Origin: a virus
DNA length: 57,084 nt
Direction: 5' to 3' (one strand)
Virus record (IMG/VR): IMGVR_UViG_3300032240_001400
Coordinates: 1-57,084 of that record
Under the pieces are notes generated by a model, which did no database searches, had not been told where the DNA came from, and was given only the letters and a program-made list of their open reading frames with translations. Made by a program: the position numbers and the translations under genes. Positions 6,728 through 15,718 of the stretch are shown piece after piece (within the stretch, counting starts at the first letter, position 1; each line of letters opens with the position of its first letter).

Positions 6728-7030
6728 TTAACTATCCCATCTTATAATAAAAGTCATGTCTGTATTTTGTGGGACAGGATATGGCCTAGATAATTTTCCT
6801 ACTACTAATAATTGATCTTGATCATTATATAATCCTACTGTTGTAGTATAAGGATGGAAATCTGAACCTGTTACTGCATCTATATAAGATCCTGATGTAC
6901 CTTGTATATTTGCGCTTTGATTTAATGTATAGTTAAAATCATTCTCATTTACATGGCATCTTACCTCATTTTGATAAATGGTGCTTTCAGCTTGAAAAGA
7001 CATTGTAAATGGAGAATATAGTAGTGCCAT
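6728..7030 (-). CDS. Small tail-associated protein with TTVGxYND C-terminal domain
   Basis: Residues 50-100 (HPYTTTVGLYNDQDQLLVVG then KLSRPYPV) closely match the C-terminus of the 343-residue protein at 8203-9234 (YPTTVGMYNDNNELLAVAKL then SKP). The two genes share a beta-rich terminal domain. At 100 residues it may be a stand-alone copy of that domain. It is the penultimate gene of the leftward tail operon, three bases after the PA14-like protein gene. A structural role at the baseplate or fibre base is inferred from context. Confidence 0.6.
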   Translation of the reverse strand: MALLYSPFTMSFQAESTIYQNEVRCHVNENDFNYTLNQSANIQGTSGSYIDAVTGSDFHPYTTTVGLYNDQDQLLVVGKLSRPYPVPQNTDMTFIIRWDS

Positions 7031-7033
7031 ATA

Positions 7034-8176
7034 TTATGGAATTAAAGCTCCTTGATAGTTAGAGTCTTTTATTATAATTATTCCTTGAGAATATAATATG
7101 TTTCCTACTAAAGCTCTAGCATATCCAAAAACACCACTAGTTAAATAATCTTTACTGGAATATAGTATACTAATTCCTGCAGGGGTTGATGAACCTGTTG
7201 GAGCAGCTGTTATACTAGCCGATACTTCCGAATACGTGTTATTATAAATTTCTATTCCCATTGATCCTGGATTATTCGGTCCTGATGTTCCTTCATTATT
7301 TCCTATGATAGATATTGTATGATTACCTGCTGTTAAATCTACCGGATAGATATGCCAATACTTAAAGTTATTATTATTTGTAGCATCATTAGCTTGAGTT
7401 ATTATTAATCTTCCATCAACATATAAATAAAGATCATTATCACAGCCTATTCCAAAATAATATGTTTTAGTAGATACAGCAGTTACTGTAAATGTTAGTG
7501 TTCCTGATCCAAGGTATGTTAATGAATAACTTGACCAAAGACCAGCGTAATTAAGCCTACCTGTTTTATTTGCGCTTGTAGAATTTGCCCAAAATGTACC
7601 TGCATAAGAACCTCCAGCATATCCTGTTTTCCAACTTATATAATTACCAACTCCGTAAGTATCATACCCAGGAGAATATAGTCTAACTCCATAAGTTGCG
7701 TATTCTTCATTAGAAGCCTGTTGAGAACCAGTATTTTGTGTACCTATTAAATTACCATTCCCATCGTCAGAAATACTATATCCAGATGAAATTATACTAA
7801 AAGAATTTCTGGATATTTGTTCTCCAAATTCTGTTCTTGGTATTGCTATAACTGTAATTTGAGAATTAGGCGCTATAGGGAAAGATCTGTCATCATTATC
7901 AAATGTACCAGATGCTGCAGTAGATTGAAGACTGTCGTTCCAATAACTTGCAGAATGAAAGTATGATCCTGTAATATACTCGTTATAATACAACTGCTTA
8001 ATTAGTTTATAATTAAGAGCTGTAGACCCACTTATTGCGTATGTAGTGTTGACCCCTCTATTTATAGTTATTCCATTAGAATAGAGAGAAGAACTTGGAT
8101 AAGATACAGAATACTTCGTCTTTATTGGAGTCGTAGATATATCTGATCTCTTAAGTGTATTTTTAGATCTTCCCAT
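7034..8176 (-). CDS. Tail protein with PA14/GLEYA-like sugar-binding domain
   Basis: This 380-residue Ser/Gly/Tyr-rich beta protein has a region at about 165-320 that looks like a PA14/GLEYA-type lectin domain: a conserved 'YYFGIGCDNDLYLYVDGRLI' strand pair followed by 'VDLTAGNHTISIIGNNEG'. Such domains bind carbohydrate. The N-terminal 110 residues are probably an attachment region. It sits downstream of baseplate genes, so an accessory receptor-binding or decoration role is reasonable. No catalytic motif is seen. Confidence 0.6.
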   Translation of the reverse strand: MGRSKNTLKRSDISTTPIKTKYSVSYPSSSLYSNGITINRGVNTTYAISGSTALNYKLIKQLYYNEYITGSYFHSASYWNDSLQSTAASGTFDNDDRSFPIAPNSQITVIAIPRTEFGEQISRNSFSIISSGYSISDDGNGNLIGTQNTGSQQASNEEYATYGVRLYSPGYDTYGVGNYISWKTGYAGGSYAGTFWANSTSANKTGRLNYAGLWSSYSLTYLGSGTLTFTVTAVSTKTYYFGIGCDNDLYLYVDGRLIITQANDATNNNNFKYWHIYPVDLTAGNHTISIIGNNEGTSGPNNPGSMGIEIYNNTYSEVSASITAAPTGSSTPAGISILYSSKDYLTSGVFGYARALVGNILYSQGIIIIKDSNYQGALIP

Positions 8177-8202
8177 TTATAGAACAGTATTTTGGTATTT
8201 TA

Positions 8203-9234
8203 TTACCAATCTAGTTTTACTCTAATAAGAGCTTCTTTTGTAAAGTCTTTTACAAGAGGTTTAGAAAGTTTAGCAACTGCTAAAAGTTCGTTATTATCAT
8301 TATACATACCAACGGTTGTAGGATATGTTTGAGGACTATTAATAAAGTTAGAATATATCAATGTACCAGATCCTGAGATAAATGAAGGATTTGTTGTATA
8401 ATTATATTCACCATTTTTAATCCTAACAAACACATAATCTGATGATATGGTTTCTTGAGAATTTAATTGAAATGATGCTCCAAGATTAATTGCTTGAAAC
8501 ATTACTTCTCTATTATAATATGAATTATTAGTAGAAATACTAGAAGTAAATGTTAATCCAATTCCTCCACCTGCTGTATTTAATCCCAAAGCTCTTGGAT
8601 TTAAAAGAATTAATCCAATATCTGGAAGCATTAAACCGTAACTACCTGAAGCAGTATATCCTTTTGCAGAAGCTCCTGAAAGTAATGGACTATTTACTGC
8701 TGTTCCATTAGATCCAGATATTATATCAAAAACTCTTCCTCCGTCTAAATAAGTTATAGTAGATACATCATTAGAATTATCTGTAAGTTTTAAAATTGCA
8801 CCACTACCAGATAAAGATATATTAAATGTACCAGGAAAAATAGCCTCTTTATATCTATTTCTATCTATAGCAATAGCAACTAAATCCACAGAAGATGTAT
8901 TTCCAGTTCCAAAATTTACAGCACTTTCTGCATCTCCGTATATTAAGTTTCTATACTGCCCAAATGTAATTCTAGATGGTGTATTTGTTGGGATTAATGA
9001 ATTTAAAGGAACTGATCCATAGCCTAAAGAATGCCCATAAGCTATAGAAAATTGAATAGAGGAAGTTGTAGTTGTTACAGGTGCATTATAAACATCAAGA
9101 TAATAGCTTCCTGTTGTAGATGCTGATGCGGTAAAAAATGAAGACAATATAGTTACTCCTCCGCTCCATGCAGGTGCAGTTACTGAATCTGAAGATACTA
9201 CAAAATCTGTTGGATCTAATTTTGTGAATGACAT
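8203..9234 (-). CDS. Conserved tail/baseplate structural protein (343 aa)
   Basis: This beta-rich protein has a central motif set that I associate with conserved structural proteins of marine T4-like phages: a 'YGHSLGYGS' turn, then 'FGQYRNLIYGD' at about 90-100, and 'DRNRYKEAIFPG' at about 125-136. The C-terminal 50 residues are homologous to the 100-residue protein at 6728-7030. It lies between the 219-residue conserved protein and the PA14-like gene in the tail operon. Probably a baseplate-peripheral protein; the exact position in the virion is unknown. Confidence 0.6.
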   Translation of the reverse strand: MSFTKLDPTDFVVSSDSVTAPAWSGGVTILSSFFTASASTTGSYYLDVYNAPVTTTTSSIQFSIAYGHSLGYGSVPLNSLIPTNTPSRITFGQYRNLIYGDAESAVNFGTGNTSSVDLVAIAIDRNRYKEAIFPGTFNISLSGSGAILKLTDNSNDVSTITYLDGGRVFDIISGSNGTAVNSPLLSGASAKGYTASGSYGLMLPDIGLILLNPRALGLNTAGGGIGLTFTSSISTNNSYYNREVMFQAINLGASFQLNSQETISSDYVFVRIKNGEYNYTTNPSFISGSGTLIYSNFINSPQTYPTTVGMYNDNNELLAVAKLSKPLVKDFTKEALIRVKLDW

Positions 9235-9244
9235 ATTCTATTTA

Positions 9245-9904
9245 TTATGATGATACTTTTACAATTGTTACAGGAATACTAATTCTTGCTCCAGAGTCAC
9301 GACCAACAACCACAAGTGTTGTATATAGAGAGGTATTAGATCCGAATAATGTGTTTACGGTAGTTGCTGTAATATTAATGGTAGTTCCTATAACAGTCTT
9401 ACTAACATTTGTACCTATTGTAGTTGTTGAATTTAAAGTGGTTGCCTCAGCAGTATTTATACCTACACCATTAAATGTAGACATAGTCCTTACATCACCT
9501 ATAGTAGCTATATAACCAGATTGCTCAAACGTAGATGTAGCCCCAAGATAATTTAAAGTTTGAGGAGTAATTGAAAGTGACGCTCCTTGCTTTATTGTAA
9601 TATTAGTATATCCAAGATCAAGAACTGGGATTTTAGCTGTTCCTCTAGGAAGAGTTATCAACTTGTATTTCATAATCTCCTGATCATTAGGATAAGCTTG
9701 AAGTATTGGCATTGCTTCAATAGCCTCTCCATAAAAAGCAGATCCTGAGGGGTGGTAAGGATTATATAAAGTATAATCTACTTCATCATCTGATAGTGAA
9801 AATTGCGTAATTTTAAAAGAGCCATCATTGCGAGCAAGAAGCTCTCTTCCTTTTTTTGTAAGGATGGCGTCAACTATTACAGATGTATTACTTAAATATG
9901 ACAT
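9245..9904 (-). CDS. Conserved baseplate/tail structural protein (219 aa)
   Basis: The N-terminal half is distinctive: 'DAILTKKGRELLARNDGSF' at 12-30, 'FSLSDDEVDYTLYNP' at 36-50, then 'LPRGTAKIPVLDLGY'. I recognise this as a conserved tail-region protein of T4-like phages from aquatic bacteria, without a T4 number or known function. The C-terminal half is Thr/Ser-rich beta sequence. A late-type motif (AATAAATAT on the plus strand, 9921-9929) lies 16 bases before the start, so the last four structural genes plus the GIY-YIG gene could form a separate late transcript. Confidence 0.65.
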   Translation of the reverse strand: MSYLSNTSVIVDAILTKKGRELLARNDGSFKITQFSLSDDEVDYTLYNPYHPSGSAFYGEAIEAMPILQAYPNDQEIMKYKLITLPRGTAKIPVLDLGYTNITIKQGASLSITPQTLNYLGATSTFEQSGYIATIGDVRTMSTFNGVGINTAEATTLNSTTTIGTNVSKTVIGTTINITATTVNTLFGSNTSLYTTLVVVGRDSGARISIPVTIVKVSS

Positions 9905-9920
9905 ATAATTTGCGCTTTTA

Positions 9921-9929
9921 AATAAATAT
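9921..9929 (-). promoter_or_regulatory. Late-type motif before the 219-aa tail gene
   Basis: Minus-strand ATATTTATT, 16 bases upstream of the start codon at 9904, in the 49-base gap after the 1436-residue gene. Confidence 0.5.
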
Positions 9930-9953
9930 TATGAATTCGAGTTTTAATTTAAT

Positions 9954-12900
9954 CTAACTAAAAACCACAGTATTTTTATCTGGATTAATAAGATTTTGTT
10001 GTTTAAGTGCTTTTACAGTATTACCTGAATTTTGTTTTACATTGGGATCTATATATTGAGGGAATAGAAGTCCATTTTCAACTATGCTAGAATCTTTAGG
10101 ATTATATCTAAGCATTACGTTAGTTTCATCTGGGACATGTTTCCATAAAATATATCTACATGCTCTGTAAAAAGATTTTGTTGTGGCATCAGGAGTAACA
10201 CTCTGAGTTACAAATAAAGCTAAGTTAGCTGATCTATCAAGCTCTACTAAAAGTCTAGATCCAGTGGTTCCTAAAGATCCAGTAGTTGTTACACTTTTTA
10301 CTACGTATTCAAATCTTTCATCCCAAGCAAGTCTTGAAGACGAATCGTACAAAGATATTCTATCTCCTACTGTAGGACTAAACGGAAGAATAACTGTTTC
10401 TAAACTAGAACCAGCCCAATAAGGATCTGATGTTGAATCAAAAGTAAATCCTGGATCTACATAATTGTTTGCAATAACATTATTAAACACTAATTGATTA
10501 GATCCTGTTAAATAATATAAACAAGCTTGAGAACTAGTTATATTTGTAGTATAAAACGTGTATGTAGTAGTAACATCGCCACCACCTCCGCCGCCTCCGC
10601 TTCCAGCGTCAATTGAAGTTATAGATACAAAACAATTTGGAACTGAGAACGGAGGATATGGAGGCCAATGTGAAGGGGTTGATGTAAAAGAACTCCATCC
10701 TGATCCATTTCCAGTAGGTGTATATCCAGTCATAGTTGGGAAACCAGCTGGTTGTAAAATACCATTCGGATCAGCAACTATACTGTATCCTCCTTTATTA
10801 CCAGTAGCAATTGAAACGTCAATTAAATTTGGAGAGGCAGCTGTACACCCACTAAAACTAAAAATGTTTAAATAATTACTAGTATGTATAGTTACAGGAT
10901 AAGGAGGATTACTACCACCGCCAATGTAAGAAGCAGAAACATATAATTGATATCCGGACGTATTAGATCCTCCATCATAATTTTCATATGACCATAATGA
11001 AACAGACCAGTTTTCTTCTTGAAGCCATGGATCTTCAGGTTGTGGAGTAGTTCCACCACCGCCGCCACCGCTGCCTCCTGTAGTTACTGTTATGTTTTGA
11101 GGTATAGGAGAAGTTAATAAATAATTTTGATATGGTGCTGATCCACTTACATTATGAAGTACGGGTAAGTATCTAAATCCTCCTTCAAATATAGGAAGAG
11201 TTGGATTATCCGCTAGTTGCTGAGTGTACCAGTTCTTTTCATCATATTCAAATAGAGATATATCTGTAGTTTCTCCTGACTTAAATATGTTTTGAACTGA
11301 AAATATATTAAAGTTTGCCTTTGTTAGGTCTAATACATTTTGATTATCATCTATGACGTATTTTATCTGCGCATTAGATCTACCAGGTAAAAACATAGAA
11401 GAAGAATAGATATCAATAAGATATGCGTATTGATATTTTATTTTATCTATTGCAGCTGTTTTACCATAAGAAGAATCTCCTAAAGACCATGACGTATAGT
11501 ATTGACTTATTGTTTTTGATCCTTCATATCTAGGTATTGTAGACCTCTTTAATTCGTAATTATAGTCTTGAACCATTGCATAAGGACTCATAGGATCAAT
11601 ATAATCAGCATAATTATTTATCTGTGAATCATTAATAGACTTTGTAATTATACCAAAATTTATAGGCTTTAATTGGTTTGTGCTATAATCAAGATCCCAA
11701 AGATATATAGATCTTACAGAGTCTGTTACATTTTGATATAAAGGACTAAGTGAATATGTTACATAAAGACCAGCAGCTGGTTTACTAGATATTTCTTTTT
11801 GGCTAAATACAGGCGAATGTTTAACAACTATATTTGAACCACTAAATTGACCAGTATATTTTTCTACATTTTGTGAACTAGAATAAGGAACTCCACCTAA
11901 AGAAGTGACAAGTAATCCAGACCAGTTAGTATTCGAGGATGGAGAAATCATTCCTCCATCAGATGCAGATACATTGAGTAGATCTATAGATTGTGAATAG
12001 TTTTGGAAAGTAGCACTAGGTTCATGTCTAGCGTATTTATTCCTCTCTAGCATATGAGATTTTACAATAATACCTGTGGAAACATTTGCTCTAGCAGGTA
12101 CATAGTCTTTGATCATTTTGAACAAAGAGTTATTATAAAATTTAATAAGCCTTATATATTCCCAAACACTATTTGGTTGAGTATAAGTTAAAAAATATGC
12201 GTTACTAGAACTAACTAAACTAGAATACGAAGAAGAATATTGATCCTTAGGATTTCCTATTAATTGATTTATATCAAATGTTCCTAATGATGAAGATATA
12301 TTATTGTTTATAGTATTTGCAGGAGAAAATCCAACTTCAACAGCTGTACTATTTATTCTATTATTTTTATCATAATGTTGAATAGTAGTATATGGAGATA
12401 ATACAGAAGCAGATAATGCAACACTTCCTGTAACATTTCCAAAACTTCCTGTATCAATAGATACTTTATACTGAGTTGTATCTAGATCAAAAACTCCATC
12501 AAAAGAATTTGCTGGCTGGCCTCCAAATTCATAAATTCCTAATATATCTGAAGGTACACCAAAAGAACTTATTAGAGCTTTAACTCCTCTTTGAGTACCT
12601 TTTGTTTTTAATAGATACGGTAAATTATGATAAAGTCTTTTATATATTTCATCTTGTATTGTTGCTGAAGGAAGGGTTGTTAAACTAGAAGTAACGTAGT
12701 TAGTAATTAGTTCAGATCCAGTTGGAGGAAGTAAACTTCCATCATCATTAATACCAAATAAAGTATAATATAAATTATCAGATACGTTTGAATTAGTGTA
12801 TAATTGAATACCTAGACCTCTAAGCGCGTCTGAAACTATATCTAATGAAATACCTGTATTAGGATTATTTGTTGCATTATACCTATTAGAAAGATCTTTA

Positions 12901-14264
12901 TAATATACCCAGATATTATCAAAATGTTGTCCAATCATGTCAATAAATGTTACATACGGATCATTATTTGGATCGTCTAAAAGATATTGAGGTATTGAAC
13001 TATGAAGAAGATCTTTATTAGTAGCATCATAATAAGAAGCAGAAAATAATAAAGATTGTGTAGTTGCATTAGGACTGGTTGTGGAAGATCCTAAAAAACT
13101 TAATGCTCTAGATGAAGTTACTGAATATAAAGAATAGGGTTGTGTGCTTGTTGATTTTGGCCAAGCCCAACTAGATGAATTAAAATATAAAAAGTATTCA
13201 TATATATCGAACTTTTCTATTATATTATTAATAGAAGATTGTATAGTATTAATAGATCCTGAAGCAATGGAAGAATTAGCTGTACTACCAGCTACAATTT
13301 GTTGCTGAGATATTTGAGAGTTGTAGGATTCTATAAGTCCTAACTTATAAACAAAATTATTTACCCTTTCAGTAGCACTTGAGAAATGTATAAAGTTAGA
13401 AAAATCACTATAGTCTAAATTAAGTTCTATTGATTTATCTTGGTAATAGCTCATCAATTTTTGATAAGATGAACTTATTGGACTTGAAAATAAAGAATTA
13501 TAACTATAGTATGGAGTAGTTTGGCCATTTTTACTATTTATAGCTACATTAAAATTTGGTCCTCTAAGACTATTTAAATTTTGAGCTATAGAAGTTTCTA
13601 CAGTTATGCTAACATTAAAACTAACTGACTCTGCTATTTTATCAACTATCCAAAGTTGAGTTTTAATATCATATTGTGTAGGTAGAGCTTCATATAATTT
13701 TATTAACAAATACCCTCCTAAATCATCCTCATAGTATACAACATTTTCAGCTATTACTGTTTGATTATTTCCAAAATTCAAATAGAATATAGGATAATAA
13801 TTTTTAGTAGCAATATAAGCTTGATAAACTGAAAGTCCAGATTTTATATCTTGAGAACTTATAGTTTGAGAAGATAATTTTAATTCTGTTCTAGAGGTAG
13901 AAATTTCTTTAATCCAGTAGAACTTACCGAATGAAGAATTAAATAAGTTTCTATAAAAATTATATTGAGCATTTAAATTTCCTCTATTATATCCTTTATT
14001 TCTAAGATCAGTTTCAGGATCTAAAGTTATACTAGAGTAAGTACTATTTTTAGGATTTGCAGTAAGATAAGGATAATAATTTCTAGCATCATAATCTGAT
14101 TCTAAAAGATTACCAACTTCATCGTAAACATATAATTCTACATAATCGTTTACATCTCCAAATTGAGCATTTATATAATTTGAAGTAACTAATTGTTTAT
14201 CTAAAACAGATAAATCTTGACTTGATATCCCTTGCCCGTTATATGTTATATTTACTAACTCCAT
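9954..14264 (-). CDS. Large baseplate/tail protein (1436 aa) with Gly-linked insert domain
   Basis: This is the largest gene of the tail operon, positioned after gp6-like, DNRLRE-like and coiled-coil genes, roughly where T4 has gene 7, so it may be the functional counterpart of a wedge protein. I cannot show homology. It is Ser/Tyr/Asn-rich, mixed alpha/beta; residues 480-600 include a helical 'IYKRLYHNLPYLLKTKGTQR' segment typical of tail proteins of this group. Two polyglycine linkers, at about residues 1062-1071 and 1223-1230, bracket a ~150-residue Gly/Pro/Trp-rich block that looks like an inserted surface domain. The start ATG abuts the stop of the upstream 112-residue gene (1-base overlap). 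Confidence 0.65.
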   Translation of the reverse strand: MELVNITYNGQGISSQDLSVLDKQLVTSNYINAQFGDVNDYVELYVYDEVGNLLESDYDARNYYPYLTANPKNSTYSSITLDPETDLRNKGYNRGNLNAQYNFYRNLFNSSFGKFYWIKEISTSRTELKLSSQTISSQDIKSGLSVYQAYIATKNYYPIFYLNFGNNQTVIAENVVYYEDDLGGYLLIKLYEALPTQYDIKTQLWIVDKIAESVSFNVSITVETSIAQNLNSLRGPNFNVAINSKNGQTTPYYSYNSLFSSPISSSYQKLMSYYQDKSIELNLDYSDFSNFIHFSSATERVNNFVYKLGLIESYNSQISQQQIVAGSTANSSIASGSINTIQSSINNIIEKFDIYEYFLYFNSSSWAWPKSTSTQPYSLYSVTSSRALSFLGSSTTSPNATTQSLLFSASYYDATNKDLLHSSIPQYLLDDPNNDPYVTFIDMIGQHFDNIWVYYKDLSNRYNATNNPNTGISLDIVSDALRGLGIQLYTNSNVSDNLYYTLFGINDDGSLLPPTGSELITNYVTSSLTTLPSATIQDEIYKRLYHNLPYLLKTKGTQRGVKALISSFGVPSDILGIYEFGGQPANSFDGVFDLDTTQYKVSIDTGSFGNVTGSVALSASVLSPYTTIQHYDKNNRINSTAVEVGFSPANTINNNISSSLGTFDINQLIGNPKDQYSSSYSSLVSSSNAYFLTYTQPNSVWEYIRLIKFYNNSLFKMIKDYVPARANVSTGIIVKSHMLERNKYARHEPSATFQNYSQSIDLLNVSASDGGMISPSSNTNWSGLLVTSLGGVPYSSSQNVEKYTGQFSGSNIVVKHSPVFSQKEISSKPAAGLYVTYSLSPLYQNVTDSVRSIYLWDLDYSTNQLKPINFGIITKSINDSQINNYADYIDPMSPYAMVQDYNYELKRSTIPRYEGSKTISQYYTSWSLGDSSYGKTAAIDKIKYQYAYLIDIYSSSMFLPGRSNAQIKYVIDDNQNVLDLTKANFNIFSVQNIFKSGETTDISLFEYDEKNWYTQQLADNPTLPIFEGGFRYLPVLHNVSGSAPYQNYLLTSPIPQNITVTTGGSGGGGGGTTPQPEDPWLQEENWSVSLWSYENYDGGSNTSGYQLYVSASYIGGGSNPPYPVTIHTSNYLNIFSFSGCTAASPNLIDVSIATGNKGGYSIVADPNGILQPAGFPTMTGYTPTGNGSGWSSFTSTPSHWPPYPPFSVPNCFVSITSIDAGSGGGGGGGDVTTTYTFYTTNITSSQACLYYLTGSNQLVFNNVIANNYVDPGFTFDSTSDPYWAGSSLETVILPFSPTVGDRISLYDSSSRLAWDERFEYVVKSVTTTGSLGTTGSRLLVELDRSANLALFVTQSVTPDATTKSFYRACRYILWKHVPDETNVMLRYNPKDSSIVENGLLFPQYIDPNVKQNSGNTVKALKQQNLINPDKNTVVFS

Positions 14265-14602
14265 TATAGTATGTTGTTAATATTTGTGAAATTTTGATTT
14301 AGATCTAATAATTGTTGCCTCAATGAGTTTATCTCTTCAATCAATGCTTGTTTCTCAGCATCAATTACAGATCCTCCTATATATTGTTGACTTCTTTGTA
14401 CTAAATAAACATGTGAATTTATTGTTCCATCAACAGGTATATTAAAAAAAAGTTGGTCGTAGTAATTAAAAAAATCATCAACAGTAACTGAACTTGTTGT
14501 ATCATTTACAGCTGGAGATAATAACTCACTAAAACTTGTATCAATAGCTTTAGTATACGTGTTTATTCCATATACTTGTTTAGTCAAATCCACATTTGCC
14601 AT
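14264..14602 (-). CDS. Small tail protein with C-terminal coiled coil (112 aa)
   Basis: The N-terminal 70 residues are soluble and Tyr/Phe-rich. Residues 82-112 (AEKQALIEEINSLRQQLLDL and onwards) form a clear trimer- or dimer-type coiled coil. The gene overlaps both its neighbours by one base, so it is translationally coupled inside the baseplate operon between the DNRLRE-like and the 1436-residue genes. It may act as a connector or chaperone for the large protein. No family name is recognised. Confidence 0.55.
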   Translation of the reverse strand: MANVDLTKQVYGINTYTKAIDTSFSELLSPAVNDTTSSVTVDDFFNYYDQLFFNIPVDGTINSHVYLVQRSQQYIGGSVIDAEKQALIEEINSLRQQLLDLNQNFTNINNIL

Positions 14603-15708
14603 TATCTAGCTATTTTAAATATTAAGTTGTTATCTATATCAATTGACTCTCCATCATCTAATTGTGTCCTAATAAGAATTTTATAATAACGATCTGGCTC
14701 AAGTCCATTCATGTACATATAAAAATAACTATTAGTTCCATCACAACTTATTTTTGTATAGCTAGTATCAAAATCAACAACAAATTCTTCTGTTTTTGCA
14801 TCTTGTAATGCCCAATAAGATGTTTGAGGAAGTGCCTTATTTGATGTATATAATGAAGCTGTTGTAAATACCCTAACTGGATATTTGTCTCTTGCGTTAA
14901 TTAAAAACTTATATTTGCCAGTGGTTAATTTAAAAGACTCTTGATTATTTCCTAAAGTGATTACTGAATTATTGCTGTTTATAACTGATAAACTTCCTGT
15001 TGTATACGAACTATCATCCCATTTTATTTCTAATGTTGGAGGATATATTGTGTGAGTATCAACTGAAAAGAAACTCAATGCTATATAACTACCTGAACTT
15101 TGTTCTACGTAATCTTTATGTTTTACTAAGAATCCATAATTTCCTTTGGATCCACTAAACCAAGTATCAACCATAGAAGTTACGTCAACATTTATATCCT
15201 TATTATCAGAATATCCAAATGATTGAGTAGTGTAGTTTGCTGTCCACGAACCTCCACCAGGGGTTAAATAGTAAGTTCCAGAACCCCAGCTATTGGTACT
15301 AGTAGTATATTGATTAGGACTATACCAACATGCACCATTCCTTGTTTCAGGAGAATCGGAAGCTTTACCAGTTCCCATTTGCCATGCTTGATAAGCTTGC
15401 CTAATTTCTAAACTATATGAAGTATTAAGATTCTCCGCATTAGCTAAATATAATCTTAAATTACTTTTCCATGAACCTGTTGTATATTTTTTTAAAGTAG
15501 CTAAATCACTATCAGAAAATGTTACTATTGATCTTCTTAAATCATCTTGAAGAAGTGGAGAAGACGGTACTGGATCTACAAAATAGTTAAGTGGTGTCTC
15601 ATAATTTTTTACTGCCACCTCTAATATTTCATCTAGCCCAGCATTTTTTGCAGGAGCATTAGAATATAGTGTTGTATCAGCTGAAGCGAATATTTTATAT
15701 ACTGCCAT
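14602..15708 (-). CDS. DNRLRE-like beta-sandwich tail protein (368 aa)
   Basis: Residues 1-235 resemble the DNRLRE/carbohydrate-binding domain: an early 'DTTLYSNAPAKNAGLDEILE' segment, 'SNLRLYLANAENLNTSYSLE', a 'TNSWGSGTYY' stretch, then 'DVTSMVDTWFSGSKGNYGFL' and 'PPTLEIKW'. This is the order typical of that fold. The remaining ~130 residues form a second beta domain. In cell-surface proteins such domains bind polysaccharide; here, between gp6-like and the 1436-residue gene, the protein may be a baseplate component that also contacts the cell surface. Domain call by pattern only. Confidence 0.6.
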   Translation of the reverse strand: MAVYKIFASADTTLYSNAPAKNAGLDEILEVAVKNYETPLNYFVDPVPSSPLLQDDLRRSIVTFSDSDLATLKKYTTGSWKSNLRLYLANAENLNTSYSLEIRQAYQAWQMGTGKASDSPETRNGACWYSPNQYTTSTNSWGSGTYYLTPGGGSWTANYTTQSFGYSDNKDINVDVTSMVDTWFSGSKGNYGFLVKHKDYVEQSSGSYIALSFFSVDTHTIYPPTLEIKWDDSSYTTGSLSVINSNNSVITLGNNQESFKLTTGKYKFLINARDKYPVRVFTTASLYTSNKALPQTSYWALQDAKTEEFVVDFDTSYTKISCDGTNSYFYMYMNGLEPDRYYKILIRTQLDDGESIDIDNNLIFKIAR

Positions 15709-15718
15709 TTTTTATCTT

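Noticed and set aside
10558-10875. A 105-codon plus-strand frame with a polyproline start.
   Set aside because: The prolines are the complement of the glycine linker of the 1436-residue protein; it is a shadow frame.
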